Assembly: GCF_021347895.1 (NCBI RefSeq)
Contig: NC_067122.1
Location: 13,691,983 to 13,755,982 of the forward strand
DNA from: Acanthochromis polyacanthus
Lineage: Eukaryota; Chordata; Actinopteri; Pomacentridae
Direction of reading: 5' to 3'
Length of the DNA stretch: 64,000 nucleotides
The position numbers and the translations under genes are program-made. Below, piece by piece: positions 49,479-63,500 of this stretch (positions are counted from its first letter, which is position 1; each line of letters starts with the position of its first letter). The notes below the pieces were generated by a model. The model was not told where the DNA came from. It did no database searches and saw nothing but the letters and a program-made list of their open reading frames with translations.

Positions 49479-49482
<4 letters not shown>
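48331..49482. other. Unassigned unique sequence
   Basis: A TTTA run lies near 49030-49045 and a loosely CA-rich stretch at 48897-48955. No gene was recognised. Confidence 0.5.

Positions 49483-49560
<78 letters not shown>
49483..49560. repeat. (CA)39 microsatellite
   Basis: An uninterrupted run of 39 CA units. An A run lies just upstream at about 49442-49455. Confidence 0.98.
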
Positions 49561-49563
<3 letters not shown>

Positions 49564-50679
49564 GCTTCAAAATTTAGAACTGGAACTGAATTGGTAACAT
49601 AGAGAGACATTGGAGACTCTCATTAACTAGACCAGGCAGCTGAAGTTAGAGAAGAACTTTTATTTTAACCCTTTTTTTTAGTAAACGAAAGAGGGAGGAA
49701 AAAGCAATCATGATGAAAATTAATTGCTTTTTACGACTACCATTTTGTAAAAATTAGAGTTTATGAAATAGGTACTTGCCGAAGAATAAAATTGCCAATA
49801 AAAAGGGAGATTTGTTTTTTAACAACAATTTAAAAGCTTTTGTGGTGCATAATTAGCTTGAGCATTCAGAAGATAATTAAATAAGAGAAAATGGATGCAA
49901 TAGGCTGAGAACTTGCTCCTCTCACTCACACACACTGCAACACAAACATAGAAGCGACACAGACACACCGATGGATCTCCCACTGAGGACCAGGTCACAC
50001 TGAAGCCCAGTGATCAGGAGTCTCAATGGGGTGCTTTAGGCTGCTTCCCAGGTACCAGATCCAGGGGCATCTCTCTAGCAAGTGCCTCTGGGGAGTAGTC
50101 ACACTTTTAAAAGACGGAAATTAAGTGGAAAAATGTCTGCTCACTCACTGATGTAATTATCTGTCCTGGATTAACATCTGTTCGCAAGCCTGAGTGCCAA
50201 GTCCACTTCAACATGTGCCAGTATCTCGTGGCAGTGGCGGGTATGTGTACCTGTGTCTATTTCCAAACACTGTGTATCTTGGCACCAGCTGCAGCAACTT
50301 TTCACTCTGACATCCTCCACCCATTCAACATCTGTGTATTTATGTGAACATCTTGGCTGCAGTCATTGAGAATACCAACGTTGTGACACCAACTAATCAG
50401 TTTTTCCAGTTTAACTCCAATACTGCCGCTTTTCATAGAAGCAAATTATTGTACAATTACTTAAGCTCTACAAAGCGAACATAGAAATAAACTATGAGGT
50501 ATTATGTGGGTTTTTTTTTTTTTCAATTTCAGTTTTTGACTTCAAACATTACCATATTTTTAGTCAGTAATCAGACATATTTGTTGGCTTGTAATATTCT
50601 GCCTTCCCTTCTTTCATTATAAAATTAATCCAAGCAGGTACAAGTCCTAACAGATTATCCTCTCACATTGGTAGGAAGC
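49561..50679. other. Unassigned unique sequence
   Basis: No gene or element was recognised. A T run lies at about 50510-50523. Confidence 0.5.
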
Positions 50680-51560
50680 CCCTGGAAAGCTCATTAACAT
50701 GCTTCATTTATCTATATCGTGTGTCAAAGTGAGAGTCAGGGTGGGCGTTCACCTAGTGGCTTATTCACACCTTAACAACTCTGTTGTAACAGAGCTCAGG
50801 TGGCCTGTGTGTACTAGAGGACCTACTTGATATTCAGCTTGCAAACCTGGACTAATCCATTATGCATTGGCATTGTTATACTCCTTTTTACTTTCCCCCC
50901 TTATTAGAAGGGCCAACTTTCCCTGGTGCTGCTCTAGGTGTGAGCTAAATGAAGGATTCCATTTGAGTTGTGGTTATTGACATGCAATAACCAAAGGATT
51001 ACACCTTACTTACGTCTCACTGTGGAAATGTCATCCAATATAAGCGGACGGACTGCATTTGGATGGCCCTTGGGTATACATGGTTACTATTCCCAAGAAT
51101 GTTAAGCCTACTGGGAGCAAATTATAATTGAACTATATCATGGAAAAGAGAGTTTGCATCTCCTCTTGTTAACTGGGCCCTAATTATCTTTACTCTTTAG
51201 TTATTGGAGCAGAGGGGATAGAGCAGTGTGTCCTCTCTATTAGATCAACTGTCTGGGGAGTTTTTTAGCTATAGGTTAATGAACTGCGGAATATCTGGCA
51301 GAATGCAATCACAGCTCAGCCAATATTACCAAGGATATGATGTTTCTGAGCATGTGCATCCGGGCTGGGGAAAGTCAGCTCTCAGGGGAACATACCCCTG
51401 TAGTTTCAGAAATGCATAATTAGCGACAATGCCATGGTGGTTTTCTCTTATTGAATGCTCAACATTTGAAATCATCGGCCCTGGTTGCCACACAAATGGC
51501 TCTGGCTGAGGGATATTATCAAGTACTCTCATTGCAATGCATGACATGTTTTACAGAGCT
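50680..51560. other. Candidate conserved non-coding block
   Basis: About 0.9 kb without recognisable repeats or homopolymers. It includes CTGGGCCCTAATTATCTTTA near 51173 and AAATGCATAATTAGCG near 51410. It looks like one of the better candidates for deep non-coding conservation. This is inference only. Confidence 0.3.
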
Positions 51561-53942
51561 CAGTTAGTATAAGATTTGTGTAGCCTTTGGCTTGTCAAAT
51601 GATTCTATAATTGATTAGATTAATACTGATCACTGCGAACATTGAGCACAGAGTGAACTGATGTCTGCGCAGATCAGATAATTGAATATAGTGACTTAGT
51701 GTGAATGCATTATTAGTGATTAAATGGTTCTAAAAAATCAGATTAGAGTAACAGAAAATGTACATGTTAATTTTACAAAGGCAAAAGAAAGTTGATTTGC
51801 ATGTTTTAGAGGGTCATGAAGGAGAATGCTCCAATGGCACATAGTGTTAATAATGCATATTTATCAGTCACATATTCGCTATGTGTAACCTAAACAAAAC
51901 AAAACAAAAAAAAACAAAAGAATTATCAAGCATTAAACCAACAAGAAACTTAAATGTATTTTGTCCCCAAAATATCACATTTAAGGATTAATTTTGTTTC
52001 TGTCGGACATTTTCTGAAGATCCATAAAGACACAAACTATGGATTATGGTGATGATACAGTAGACATGCTTTCTGATTTGTGTATCAGGGAGGTTTGTTC
52101 TTTATCACACAATCCTCACCCCCTATGGACTGAGCCACTGACCTCAGAGAGCAGAAGACAGAACATTTGCATAAATGTATTCCACCAATTAGGTTGATCC
52201 TTTTCAATCCGCTCCTGACTTAACCCATTCACTTTCCACCAGCAAACGCAGTGACAAGATAACAATGGGCGGTTTTAATTTAAAGATGTCAAAACCTTTC
52301 TTCCTGCCTGGCTTAGTGACCACAGATGATTTGTAGCGTTTTTATATGTCCCTGTGCTGCTGTGCCTAAATCGGCTTGTGGGCTGGTGTTAGCTTTATTC
52401 CAGCGATCGCTCAAACTGAGGAGCGTAGTCATAGGTTAATTTTATGCCCCTTCATTTCAGATTTAGAAGCAAACGCGTGATTATCACCTAGGCCATACAG
52501 AGCTCAGTCCACTGAGATGAGAAGATTGTCAATCCTTAGCTAATGATCACAGAATCTGGGTTTTATCTCTTGCTGCACCACAGTCCTCAGCTCTCACAGC
52601 GAAAGAACTGAAAAGGCTGTTGCCTATAGCTTTCCTGCTGGTTCTGCTTTCCTGGGAGGCTCAAGCCTTGGAAACCACCTCTTCTTGTTCTATTGGCTTG
52701 CTCTCCTCTGGCAACATGAGGCCATGTATGTGGGAGGTAGCATAGCTGATGGTGACTTCCTGACTATCAGCTTGCTTCTACAACCAGAACGGGACATCTT
52801 CTTGCGTTTGTACAAACAGCTACATTCTGCAGCCTAGTCTCTATAAAATGAAGTACAAACTGCCTTTTAATCTATGTTTTAAAGCATTTTAGATCTTTTA
52901 AACAAATGCATTTTTTTGCCTTTGTAAAGAAAGGTTTCCAAATTAAAAGAGCTGCCAAGTCCACGTAAGGAAGCAGGAGGCAAGGATGGAATCATAAGTC
53001 AGAACTTGACTCTTATTCAGTAGACCAGAGATTGCATCTTGAGTTGGATCATCTTGGTTGTTTTTAGGTATCATTTTTTACTCCTTGTTTAGTTTTGGTT
53101 TTTACCCTCTCTTTGGTAAGGTTTAGGGAAATATACCACTTTGGTTAACTGCTTCCAACATGTGCTTCTTGTTGTAAAACTACATGTACATGTTTTGAGC
53201 TTTTCCTCTATTTCCTGAGTTACCAGGGTAACAAGACCTGCCCATTCTAACAAAAAGAAAAGGAATGACAATAAAACATTACGATAAATGGAAACATTGT
53301 GCTGATTTGAGATGCGTCACAAACAAGCCGCACAGAAAAACAAAATGCAAATAAAGCACACTTTAGTTGCATAGACATCAATTCTTGTGTTTTCATGCCT
53401 TCCAACTGGTTCTAAACACAGTATTTATGATATCCTCAGGATTAACTTTTGAAGCTGAACTTCATGCGCTATTTTATTCAATCCAGCTGTCAGAACGTGT
53501 AACAGCTATCATTTTACTGAGGCTGTACAATTCAGTGAATATTTTTATCTTCCAAGTCTATTTCCCTGGTTTTTGCCCTCTAAGTATTTTGTGGCTACAG
53601 CTGTCACCATCCTTGTTGTGTACAGTTACCATGGTGACGGCTGTTGTTCTTGTGTATCACAAAGTTGGTTGAAAAGGCGCTGTTTGCTTGTTCTCACACA
53701 CAGTGTCTGTGTCATTCAGCTCTACGGTAAAACAACAGACCGACTCCCCTCCGTAAATCCTGTTAGCATTTTCAAACTGTTTCTATTTGAAGAGAACCAC
53801 TCAGTCTAATCTAGCCTCCAGTCATTCCTGCCCACCAAGCGTTAGCAGCACCAAAGCTACCAGGTCCTGCCACCACGCAGCTGATCAAGCCGATTTCTCT
53901 ACTTGCTACACTGTTTACAGATTTGCTATTATTTTTATCATT
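51561..53942. other. Unassigned unique sequence
   Basis: A low-complexity AAAAC stretch lies at 51894-51919. No gene was recognised. Confidence 0.5.
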
Positions 53943-54241
53943 AAAGCTGCAATGATTAATCGCTACACATAAAAGTTGTCAATTAATCGCCAACTATTTT
54001 GACAATTAATTCATGGATTAAATGATTTTTTTGGGAGACAATAAGTAAAGTCTATTATTAAAGCTTTTTAAATAAAATATTTTCTGGTTTAGTTCCTCTC
54101 AACAGAAGAAGACATTCAAGGAGGTCATCTTGGCTTTGGGAATCACCATTTTCTGACATTTTGTAGACCAAATAACTATTCTATTAAATGAGAAAATAAT
54201 AGACAAATTAACTGTCTAGCAAACAATTGTTGGTTGCAGCT
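53943..54241. mobile_element. hAT-like MITE, about 300 bp
   Basis: The left end, AAAGCTGCAATGATTAATCG, and the right end, AACAATTGTTGGTTGCAGCT, share the inverted AGCTGCAA/TTGCAGCT terminus. The interior (CACCATTTTCTGACATTTTG then TAGACCAAATAACTATTCT) matches, as I remember it, an extremely common teleost non-autonomous hAT-type repeat. No coding frame is present. A target duplication was not clear. Confidence 0.65.
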
Positions 54242-57200
54242 ATATTTCCCACTGATGAAATTAACATTGAATAACCCTACAACAATGTATATAAGTGCTC
54301 AGAGGCCGTTTCACAGTGGGGGTCTTTGTGGAATTGGAGCAGGGAAGTACATCACAGCTTGTGACTTACAACACTGTAATATTGCCAAGGGCATAATTGT
54401 AGAAACTGAGTTATTGTGCTAACCATTCACTTTTTGAAACACTGTAATTTTAATACCTGTTGGTACTCTTTTACCTCTTCCTGTCATAATCTACCCCTTT
54501 CTCTTTCCTTCACCTGGCTGTCAATACACAGCATGACCATTTGGTGCAGTTATTAAAGTGCACTTGTCCTTTATAGAATAATGTCATCATGAAACAAAGC
54601 CTCAAGGCAGAGCTTTTGAATTTCAGTATTTTTATTAGTATCTTTCTGTAATCATTTCACAGATTTATTTTTTGATTAAAAAACTGTTGATGGATGCTTT
54701 CACTGCAAAATACATGTAGATGTGCTCAAGATGGAGGGACATTAAAAATACTTGAGACAAACTCAAGCAAACAACATAGCACTGCTGTCACTAACTGAAG
54801 CTCTGAATGTGGTAATTCACTCTGCATGTAGTGGTCAGATTTATTTTGACCGAAATATCCTAATCAACACACCACACACTTTTCAGCAAGTCACAGATGC
54901 CCCGACGTTCTGTGACAGTACCATTCATTAGTAATTTTGATAAAGGGTCTGTATAATTTTCAGTGTAACAGCAGGTCCAGCACTTCTGTTGTTTTCATTC
55001 ATTTTGTTCATCAGACTGAATCTCTGAGGACCCAATGCCATCTTTTGGCCATCTCCTCTCCAGCTGGTTCACAGGTGGCTAAGTACACTTTGCTCTTATT
55101 TGTCTGGCCTGGCTGTTCAATATTAGACTTCTCCCTGTCTATGGAAGAGCCGCTGATATTGTTATGAGAGGGGAGCATGGAATCAAGAAGAGCAAAAAGG
55201 CATTTGGCTGGCATTTCCCACCTTGGCTATATCCAGCTCTTGATGCCTCAGCCAAACTGTTTCATTTCTGTTTGAGCATTGATGATGACACTGTTCCAGG
55301 TCTCCACCTGTGTCCTCCTCCTCTGATCAGTGCGGTGGCCATGCTGGGAGGGGATAAGCAACAGCAGGACGCTCTCATCTTTCCCTAGTCTTTCCGCGCT
55401 GATAAGCACAGAGAGATTATCAGGATTGCAAGGTGTTAGAATCTCAATCTTTTATGCTTGACCTAAGATCGATGTACATATGTCTGTTTGACTCTGGTAC
55501 TTCAGCTTTGGTCATGCACAGTCAAACTCAGATTTATGCATAGCCTTTTACCACAAAATGAATTGTAGAAAATGTTTTCTTTCAAAATGTTTTATAACAT
55601 TTGCTCTTAAATCAGTAAAGAAAGCTTTTGCCCCTCCAGCCTGTCAACGTCTAATGCATTGCACTGTTTCTGCCAGGTTCAGAATGGGTCTTTAGGGGGG
55701 TGACTACACATGACAGTAACCATGATCGATACAGTAAAAGCAATGAGTCTGTGTTGCCTTACTGGACAGAAATCTATGCATCTTCCTTTTATTTCTGCCC
55801 ACTTGATAAAGAAACATGTCTATTTTGCTTAATGAAATCCCAAAGAAAAATACATTTATTTGCTATTTTACCTCTAAATTCTTACTATTTTGTCATTGCT
55901 GGTTTTACTGCAACCTTAAAATCCCATGCATACAATATTATAAAGTGTTTCAGCTGTTCATATGTTTTAGAGTGCTCATTCAAGCTTATTATCCTATAAA
56001 GGGTACTTATCCCTTTGCTCCACGTTGGTCAAGGCTTAGTGATTATGCAAGTTAAATGACACTGAGTGTTTTATAGAAGCAAAACTTGCTTTTCCATCCA
56101 AAACTGAATGCTATTGATTCATTGTGCACACACCTACTTCATCCTCACATAAAGTGGGCGTATGTGCTTTATGTGCGTACACCCACACTGTGAAAAATGC
56201 TTTGCACCAGCTAATGATTTACACAGGAAGGAGGAGGAACCACTTCTCACACAAAGCAGGACACCACAAAATGAAAAGATGTGACATGAAGATGCAATAC
56301 CCCTTTGATATTACTGATATGAAAAGAGAAGTGCATTGCTTCCATACAGTGATTATATGTCACTGAAACAGGATACCCTGTCACAGTTGTCTATCTTTTC
56401 CTTCCCCTCCCTCTTAAATCTCACAAAAACTCCTATCCATAAGTGGTCTGAGCTGCACTTCAAAGCCTATATGTCATCATGTAATTTATATATTTTATAT
56501 CATTGATATGTGCTGAAGAAAAGCCAGCACACATTGATGGATGAGGTGGAATTTAATCGGAAATGCTTTGAAAAATTAGCAGCTAACAGGGTTAAAGCTC
56601 ACATTATTTGAACTTCTTGCAGCAAGGTGTGATATTCTCGGGGCACAATCCTCTTTGATTGATTCATGTGTCAGAGATCTCACAATAAAATGCAAGGGAA
56701 TTATGATCGGAATTATCATTGTCATGGACAAATGGAAGCACTGGTATACAAGAAAACCAACAACACATCAAGCTAATAAATGTGGTATTTAAGATAAATG
56801 GTCTGTATAAAATGTACAGTATGATCTTCTCAGAAATGTCCTGTTCATGTATTTTTTTTTTCTTCAAATGTGCTTCATTTGCAACTTGCATGAGCCCTCA
56901 AGCTGTGCTTGCAACTCTTAGCTAGCTTGCTTACCGGTTTTCTAGCTAAGTGCAGCCATTTACAAAATACAGAAATGCACTTTTTAAAGCCTTCAATCAG
57001 CAAATGATGACACTGCAAGAAGCAAAACGCATGACAACCGACCTCAGTTACATGACATGAGCACAGTCAGTAAAGCTGCATTCACTGGTGGAACACAGCA
57101 TCCACTCATTAGTCTGTCTCTGTGTCTGTCTCATCTACCAAAGTGCAAATTACAGTTTTTTACTGATGGGCTATCAAGCATTGATAAACATAATTTCGGG

Positions 57201-59664
57201 GCATCTGGTTTGGCCCAACACTATGAAACAGGCACAGAGAAAAGTCAGTGCTGTAGATGGGCATGATCGGATGGATGGATGAAAGGATGCAGAAAAAGAT
57301 GGAGGCATGGCATGTTCTTGGGGGTGAGGGGACTTGGAGTACCTGGTCCAAATAACAGAGAAGGCCAGCTGGGGCTTTTGGCAAACATATTTAGAACCAA
57401 GTGGCAGACCCTGAGCCCCTGAACTAATCCTGTTGCAGGTGATTATGTGGAGAGAATTTGAGAAATAAGCAGAAGACTACACCCCTATTCCCTTCCCGTA
57501 TACTTCTGTATCCTGCTGTGGAGGCTTTTTGAAGAGGCATGTACATTTGATTACACATCAAATGTGAAAGTGATCCATTTGTCTCGTTGAGGTGTCGTTT
57601 AAATATTCCATTAGATCAATTTTCTCAAAAATGTACACAGAAAGATGCTTTTACCATCACATGCCTGGTTTTAATATGAATACGCTTGAGTATGATGTTC
57701 ATTTTCATGACCAATTTTAAATGTCACAGCAAAAAACACAAACATTATGTCATCATGCGCAGATAAGAATGTTGAAAAAAAGCAGGATTTAACTCAAATA
57801 TTTAACACCCAACATCTCATATTAACGTTGAATAGGACTGGAAGTACTAGATGCATGTTTTTTAAAACCTGCTTTTTTTAAACCACCCACACACTGAAAT
57901 CATCACCTGCCGTGTCATCCATGTCTGTTTAAATTAGGCAATCAAGAGAGCACTGAAAGAGTCAGGATTTTTGAGGTTTTGTCAGGAGAACTGACCTACT
58001 TTGGTTAAAAAGGCTTAAAATTATAATGTGAACACTTTAAACTGTTTCATTTCGATTTGTTTAGATGGTAGTGTGCAGGTGCGCAGATGTTTGGAAAAGT
58101 ATAAGCTCTTAATGTTGGGCCTGCCTTCTGCTGTTTCACTCTGACCAGCATAGAAACAAGGGAAGACATGCTGTAGTAACACATTACACTGGGGAAAGCA
58201 GGTGCTACTACTGATTTGCTTAATTTAATTTAATATTTTTGCAGATAAATGGTGGCATCTTTCCAATTTTTTGGCTCAAAAGTCATGCAGAGCAGATACA
58301 GCTTATGTAACAATGTGACTCTGCTGCTGCTTCCAGCAAGGCAAACCTCTCATAAAGATTTCAGTCAGTAAAGTTTGGGCTAGCAATTACAAGCAATTAG
58401 TAGAAGCTATGGAATTAGTACAGTCTTCTAGTGTGGGTTGCAGCACTTTTCAACAAAATCAAGGCATGCCATTTAAGCCCCAGGGGGGCTTAAAATTACT
58501 TCTTTTCAGGTTACCTAAAGATTTTCAAAAATAAATGACAAAATGGTCTGTTTTTCTCTCTCTTATTCGCTTTCTCTTTTTTGCTAGATGAGTGGCAGGT
58601 ACAGCCTGTGACAAACAGGGCTTGTAACATGCTCCAAATCTGTCAGGGCTGATTGCAGTGGCCTCATTTGACTACGGCTACGTTGGAAGGAAAAAAAAAC
58701 ATTCAGACACCACGCCCAGCTGATGATGAGATTATGAGCCAAAATGTGTGACTAAAGATTAAATCTACTTGGCCTTCCACAGCCATATGGGCTTTCACTG
58801 GATTGTACAGTAACCTTCCCATAGGATCCTAATCCTGTAGCGGATTATAAACACTATATGGGCAGTATAGATACTGCAGTACACACCGTTGTACTGATGG
58901 TGCATCAAGTTCCAAATAAGATGGATTCATTATCTGGCAACATCTGCTAAAGCATTTATTTCTATGTCTGACAGCTACACAAAGTGATTTACTGTGATGC
59001 ATTGCATTTTATCGATAGCCCAGTGAAAAGATTTGATCTTTCCACATATTTACTTTCACTGTATCATGCCCATATCTTTGCCAAAACATGTTTCCAGTGT
59101 CCATGTTATGCTATTTATGTGTTAGAAACACTACTTTATGCACTGGAAGTTAATATCACTAGTGAATAAAATTACGGTAGCAATATAATTCCTCCTGAAA
59201 TTTGGAAATGCAAAATGATTATATGCGATCATAATTACATCTGCTGAATCATTCTGTAGTTTATTCCCTGTAATACAAGTATATGCCATCACGATCCTGA
59301 ATGATGCAAGCTGCTCATTCAACAGGGCGACGTGCACTGAGGGTTAAGTTACCGAGTAGAGCTGTCAACACAAAGCTAGTTGATACTAGCATTAACAGTG
59401 GCACTTCCTATTCATGCCAGTTACTGAATCCTAGCCTTAGAGGTCCTAGCCTTGATATTTCTGATATTATTAAAAGTAATATTTTATACAATCTTCTATA
59501 GAGTTTCATTTCTTAACATCTGAAACACACAGGTAAATTTAGACTATAATGGTATTGTACTTCTACAGGTTAATTAGCTACACCAGTCTTCTATTGGAAA
59601 TCCCTTTTCTGAAATAGGTGTCGCCTTAAATGTGCTGTCTAAATAATGCTGACTTGACTTGACT
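54242..59664. other. Unassigned unique sequence
   Basis: AT-rich non-coding DNA with short homopolymers. Open frames reach at most 99 codons (55700-55999), with no recognisable domain. The exact left break of the next transposon relic is uncertain. Confidence 0.5.
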
Positions 59665-60364
59665 CGGACAGTTTTTGCAGTGTGGCAGGATGCTTTATCC
59701 TGCTGAAAAAGGCCACTCCTATCAGGGAATGCCATCGTAATGAAAGGGTGTATGTGGCCTGCAGCAATGTTTAGGTAGGTTGTACGTGTCAGAGTAACAT
59801 CTACATAAATGCCAGGACCAAAGGTTTCCCAGCAGAACTTTGCCCAGAGCATCACACTGCCTTTGCCAGCCTGTATTCTTCCCACAGTGCATCCTGCTGC
59901 CATCTCTTTGAAAAACGCACACACACCCGTCTGTTCACGTGATGCAAAGAAAACATGATTCATCAGACGAAGCCACCGTCTTCCTTTGCTCTTTGGTCCA
60001 GTTCTGACACACTGGTGCCAACTGCAGGTGCTTGGACAAGGTGTCAGAAGGGGCAGTCTGACTGGTCTGCGGCTACAAAACCCCATACATAGCTCCTTTA
60101 AATGCACTCTGACACTTCTCTATCAAGTTTTCAGCGACTGGTGCTGCAGTAATGCTTCTATGGAACTGGGCCAGGCTTCACTCCCCATGACCCTGTTGCC
60201 TGTTCACCTGCTCTCCTCCTGTGGGCCACTTTGGTCAGTATGAAGCACTGTATACCAGAAACAACCCACAAGACCTGCCATTTTGGCGATGCTCTGACCT
60301 AGTCATCTATCCGTCACAGCTTGACCCAGACTTGTCAAAGCCTCTCAAATCTTTCCGTTGCCCA
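59665..60364 (-). pseudogene. Tc1-like transposase relic
   Basis: The ATG at 60362-60364 begins MGNGKDL, like the MGKRKDL start of this family. Downstream are RRPVRLPLLTPCP, then SSDES (first catalytic Asp, in a shifted frame), GCTVGRIQAGKGSVMLW, GPGIYVDVTLTRTTYLNIAA, and FQQDKASCHTAK, which carries the second catalytic Asp. The intact family has a D-D-E triad for cut-and-paste transposition. Here the Glu region is missing because the copy ends after HTAKTV. Several frameshifts and stops split the rest, so this is a dead copy. A 177-codon frame (59574-60107) covers the best preserved part but runs into unrelated sequence at its end. Confidence 0.85.
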
Positions 60365-60512
60365 TTTTTCCAGCTTGCAACACTTCAACTTCAACTGTTC
60401 ACTTGCTGTCTTTTAAACATCACCCTTAACAAACAGGTGCCATTGTCACCAGATAATTAATGTTATTCCCTTTACCAGTCAGGTGGTTTAAATATTATGA
60501 CTGATCAGTGTA
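59665..60512 (-). mobile_element. Tc1-like DNA transposon relic, 3'-truncated
   Basis: On the minus strand the element starts at its terminal repeat TACACTGATCAGTCATAATA (60493-60512), has a short leader, then a transposase from 60364. It stops short of the 3' part. It is a different lineage from the Tc1-like relic at 37 kb, judged by its transposase sequence. Confidence 0.82.
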
Positions 60513-63500
60513 TGATCTGCATTGGAAAAAAAAGAAAATTAATACTAAATACCCGAGTAAAGAATTTAGACTTGTTAAATTTGTATTATGAAAAAAAGCT
60601 TAAATATCAAATCCCTATCCTTGAATCAAACCATATCCAATCAGCAGAAATACCAGATTCGGAGACAAGAGGACATAAGAATAAGATAATTAAATATATT
60701 TGAAATGTCAGAGGAAGTTATAATTAATGGAGCCATTCTTGCCACTTTATAGAGACAGTGCCACATATCATCCTTCCTGGAAGTAGCTTAACCAGCTAAA
60801 CATTTTCACAAGCTAGCTGTCACTTCACTCAGCAAAAATAATCCTCTCCAGACCCCAGCCAACCAAAACTCCCTGCCAAAGCATTTTACTCTCAGTGCTA
60901 TTAGAGGATTTAAGTTATGTGACTGTTTGACTGAATTTTCTTGGCACTTTTTCTTTTATCATACCTTTGTCTTGTCTGTCAAAGCACCTCTCAAGTCATG
61001 TTTTACTCAGATTTAATCAAACTCGGGTAGTTTGAAGAACTATAATGGGAGCTATAATGGGATTATAAATACACCTAATAAGATTTGACCAGAAAAGCAG
61101 CTCAGTGCAATGAAGGCATGAAAGATATAATCCAAAAGGTTGCCGTGCAGAGTCCATTACATCTTCTGTCCATTTACTTGATGTTTATTGTTTTACTTGG
61201 CTTTCCAATTCAGTTTTATATTCAGTATTGTTCAGACTGCGTTTTGTCCTTATTTTCTGCTTCATTGGGAATTGCAGGTAAGGTGAGTCGGGTTCCGCTT
61301 TCAAATGATGTGATAGTCACATGGAGACATTGATGATGATGGATGAGACTGTGTCCCCTTCCACCCGTACTATTTGATGGTTTTTAGGGAAGAATAAAGA
61401 GAGTAAGTAGCATCCAGCAGACACACGGGGCCTCTCATAACAAGACAAAGTAGGAAATGTGGGGATTTATATGAAAAGGATTAGTCTTGGCTGATAATAC
61501 ATTTGGTCATTTTGCTTCATGAGGATTCTAAAATTAAAGCTTCATATGACATCTCATGGATTCAGAATTCATTTTGAAGCATGTATTTCTGTCTCTGCCT
61601 CTCTCTCTCTCTCTCTCCATCTCTCCCTCTCTTAGAGCCAAAGGGTCAGTGATTAAATGATGTAGTCTGTACAATGTATCAGCCAGGTGGTGTACAACGC
61701 ATCTGTTGTGTTAGTCTTCCAGACACAGTCTTACCCATGGCAAGCCTGCGATGCAGAAACGGTCTCAGCTGCTGTGTTCCCATTTATTTATTGTCATCTA
61801 TTGGACATCTATTTGTACAGTTTTCCACAAAACACAAACTGGTTTAATTGCTACAACCACCACCAGCTTTCCAGACTCGTCTTTTTGACATCCATCCCTG
61901 GTAATAGTGAGGCTGTGTGCACATTCAGTGCCAGATTTTAAACAAGACTTTACACTGCATCATGTATTACATGCCATTAGTTAATTCATTTCTAGTACGA
62001 GCACCCTAGCATTTTATATGTGCCACAAGGTTGCTTCCACTGTTTATTATGAAGACATGCAAGTCACAAAAAAAAAAAGTTTTAACATTATGAAAAACAA
62101 AACAATACTGAGCAGATCACTTTGAAACATAGTAACATTTAATAATAACATAATTCATTTAAATCAGAACAGGGTACTTAATTATTCACAGTGCACAAGC
62201 TGAATCAACAGCATCGTGACAAATACAACAATCAGCGACAACATTTAAAACAATGACAGGTCAGGTGAATTACAATGATCATCTCGTTATGAAGGGAAAC
62301 CTTTGGTCCAGACAATAATGTGCATGTTACTTCAACATGTTTCAGTCACCTCACGTTGCTGCAGACAAGGGAAACCTGTTCATATATAGTAATAATGTTC
62401 ATTTCTCACTTTCGTATTGATTCAAAACCTGCAATGTGTGTAATGTACTCTTTTTGCCCAAATGAGGCATAAACCTAAGTTCAGATGAGTAACCTGGACT
62501 TGTAACTTTATGTTATTAGTCTGAACAAAGCGCTCAGTGGTGCACAGAGCAGTACAAGACAAGCGTCCAGAGTCTGCGTGGACGGGAAACTTGGCAGGAA
62601 CACAGTGTTATTCTAAATAATCTCCAGGTAAGTTATTTAACTTCCCCAAGTATTTACAAGACCGGGTTATTATTTCATTATTCACAGCTCTTTTATTTGG
62701 CAGGCCATTTTTTTCCTGTATGGAGTTATGAATTTCAAGTAGGTTTAAATAAGTAGCTAACCAAAAGCACCATGTCATTGGCATGAGAGCCTGTAATAGT
62801 AGCTACATTCACAATGAATTCATCCCAAACTCACTGATCAAAATAAATGCTAATTTGATGCAGCTTCACAAATTTCAAGAGTCTGGGCAAACGCAGAGTG
62901 CTCATATGGTGTGCACATCACATGTTGTTACAAAGCAGGTGCACACACATCTCAGTTTGCTTTGATTGGACAGTCAGTAGTAAGATGTGGGGTGAGATGA
63001 CATGAAACACCAAACCCTGCCACTGATACTCCTCAAATACATTACTGAAAAAAAGTTCCCTGCAAGATTTCTACTGTTGACAATATATTTTTGCATCATT
63101 AGATCACTATTTTTTACTATTGTGGAAGATCAAAATCCTTCTCTCACCTTCGCCCAAATGTAAACTCCAAAATAGATTTGGAAAACAGGACTACGCCTAC
63201 CATTTGGAGTGGGACAGAGCTGAATGCACTCAAACATTTTAACAGCCTTTACCTGTTGACTTCTCTGCTCACACCGCACGGATCAATCAGTCGACTGCCA
63301 TGAGCAGCTCATACTGAACATACAAGATCAAGCCTGTACTGGTTTTATCGAGTGACAAATCCTATCAAGTTTGTTGGCTGTCCTCGGTGTTGTAAAAACA
63401 AGAGCAAGGTAACTTTACGGGCTGCAGTTCTAAAGCTGAAATTTCACAACTGGCTTCAATGATTAATTCGTAGTTAATTATAAATATGCTGAAAGTCTTA

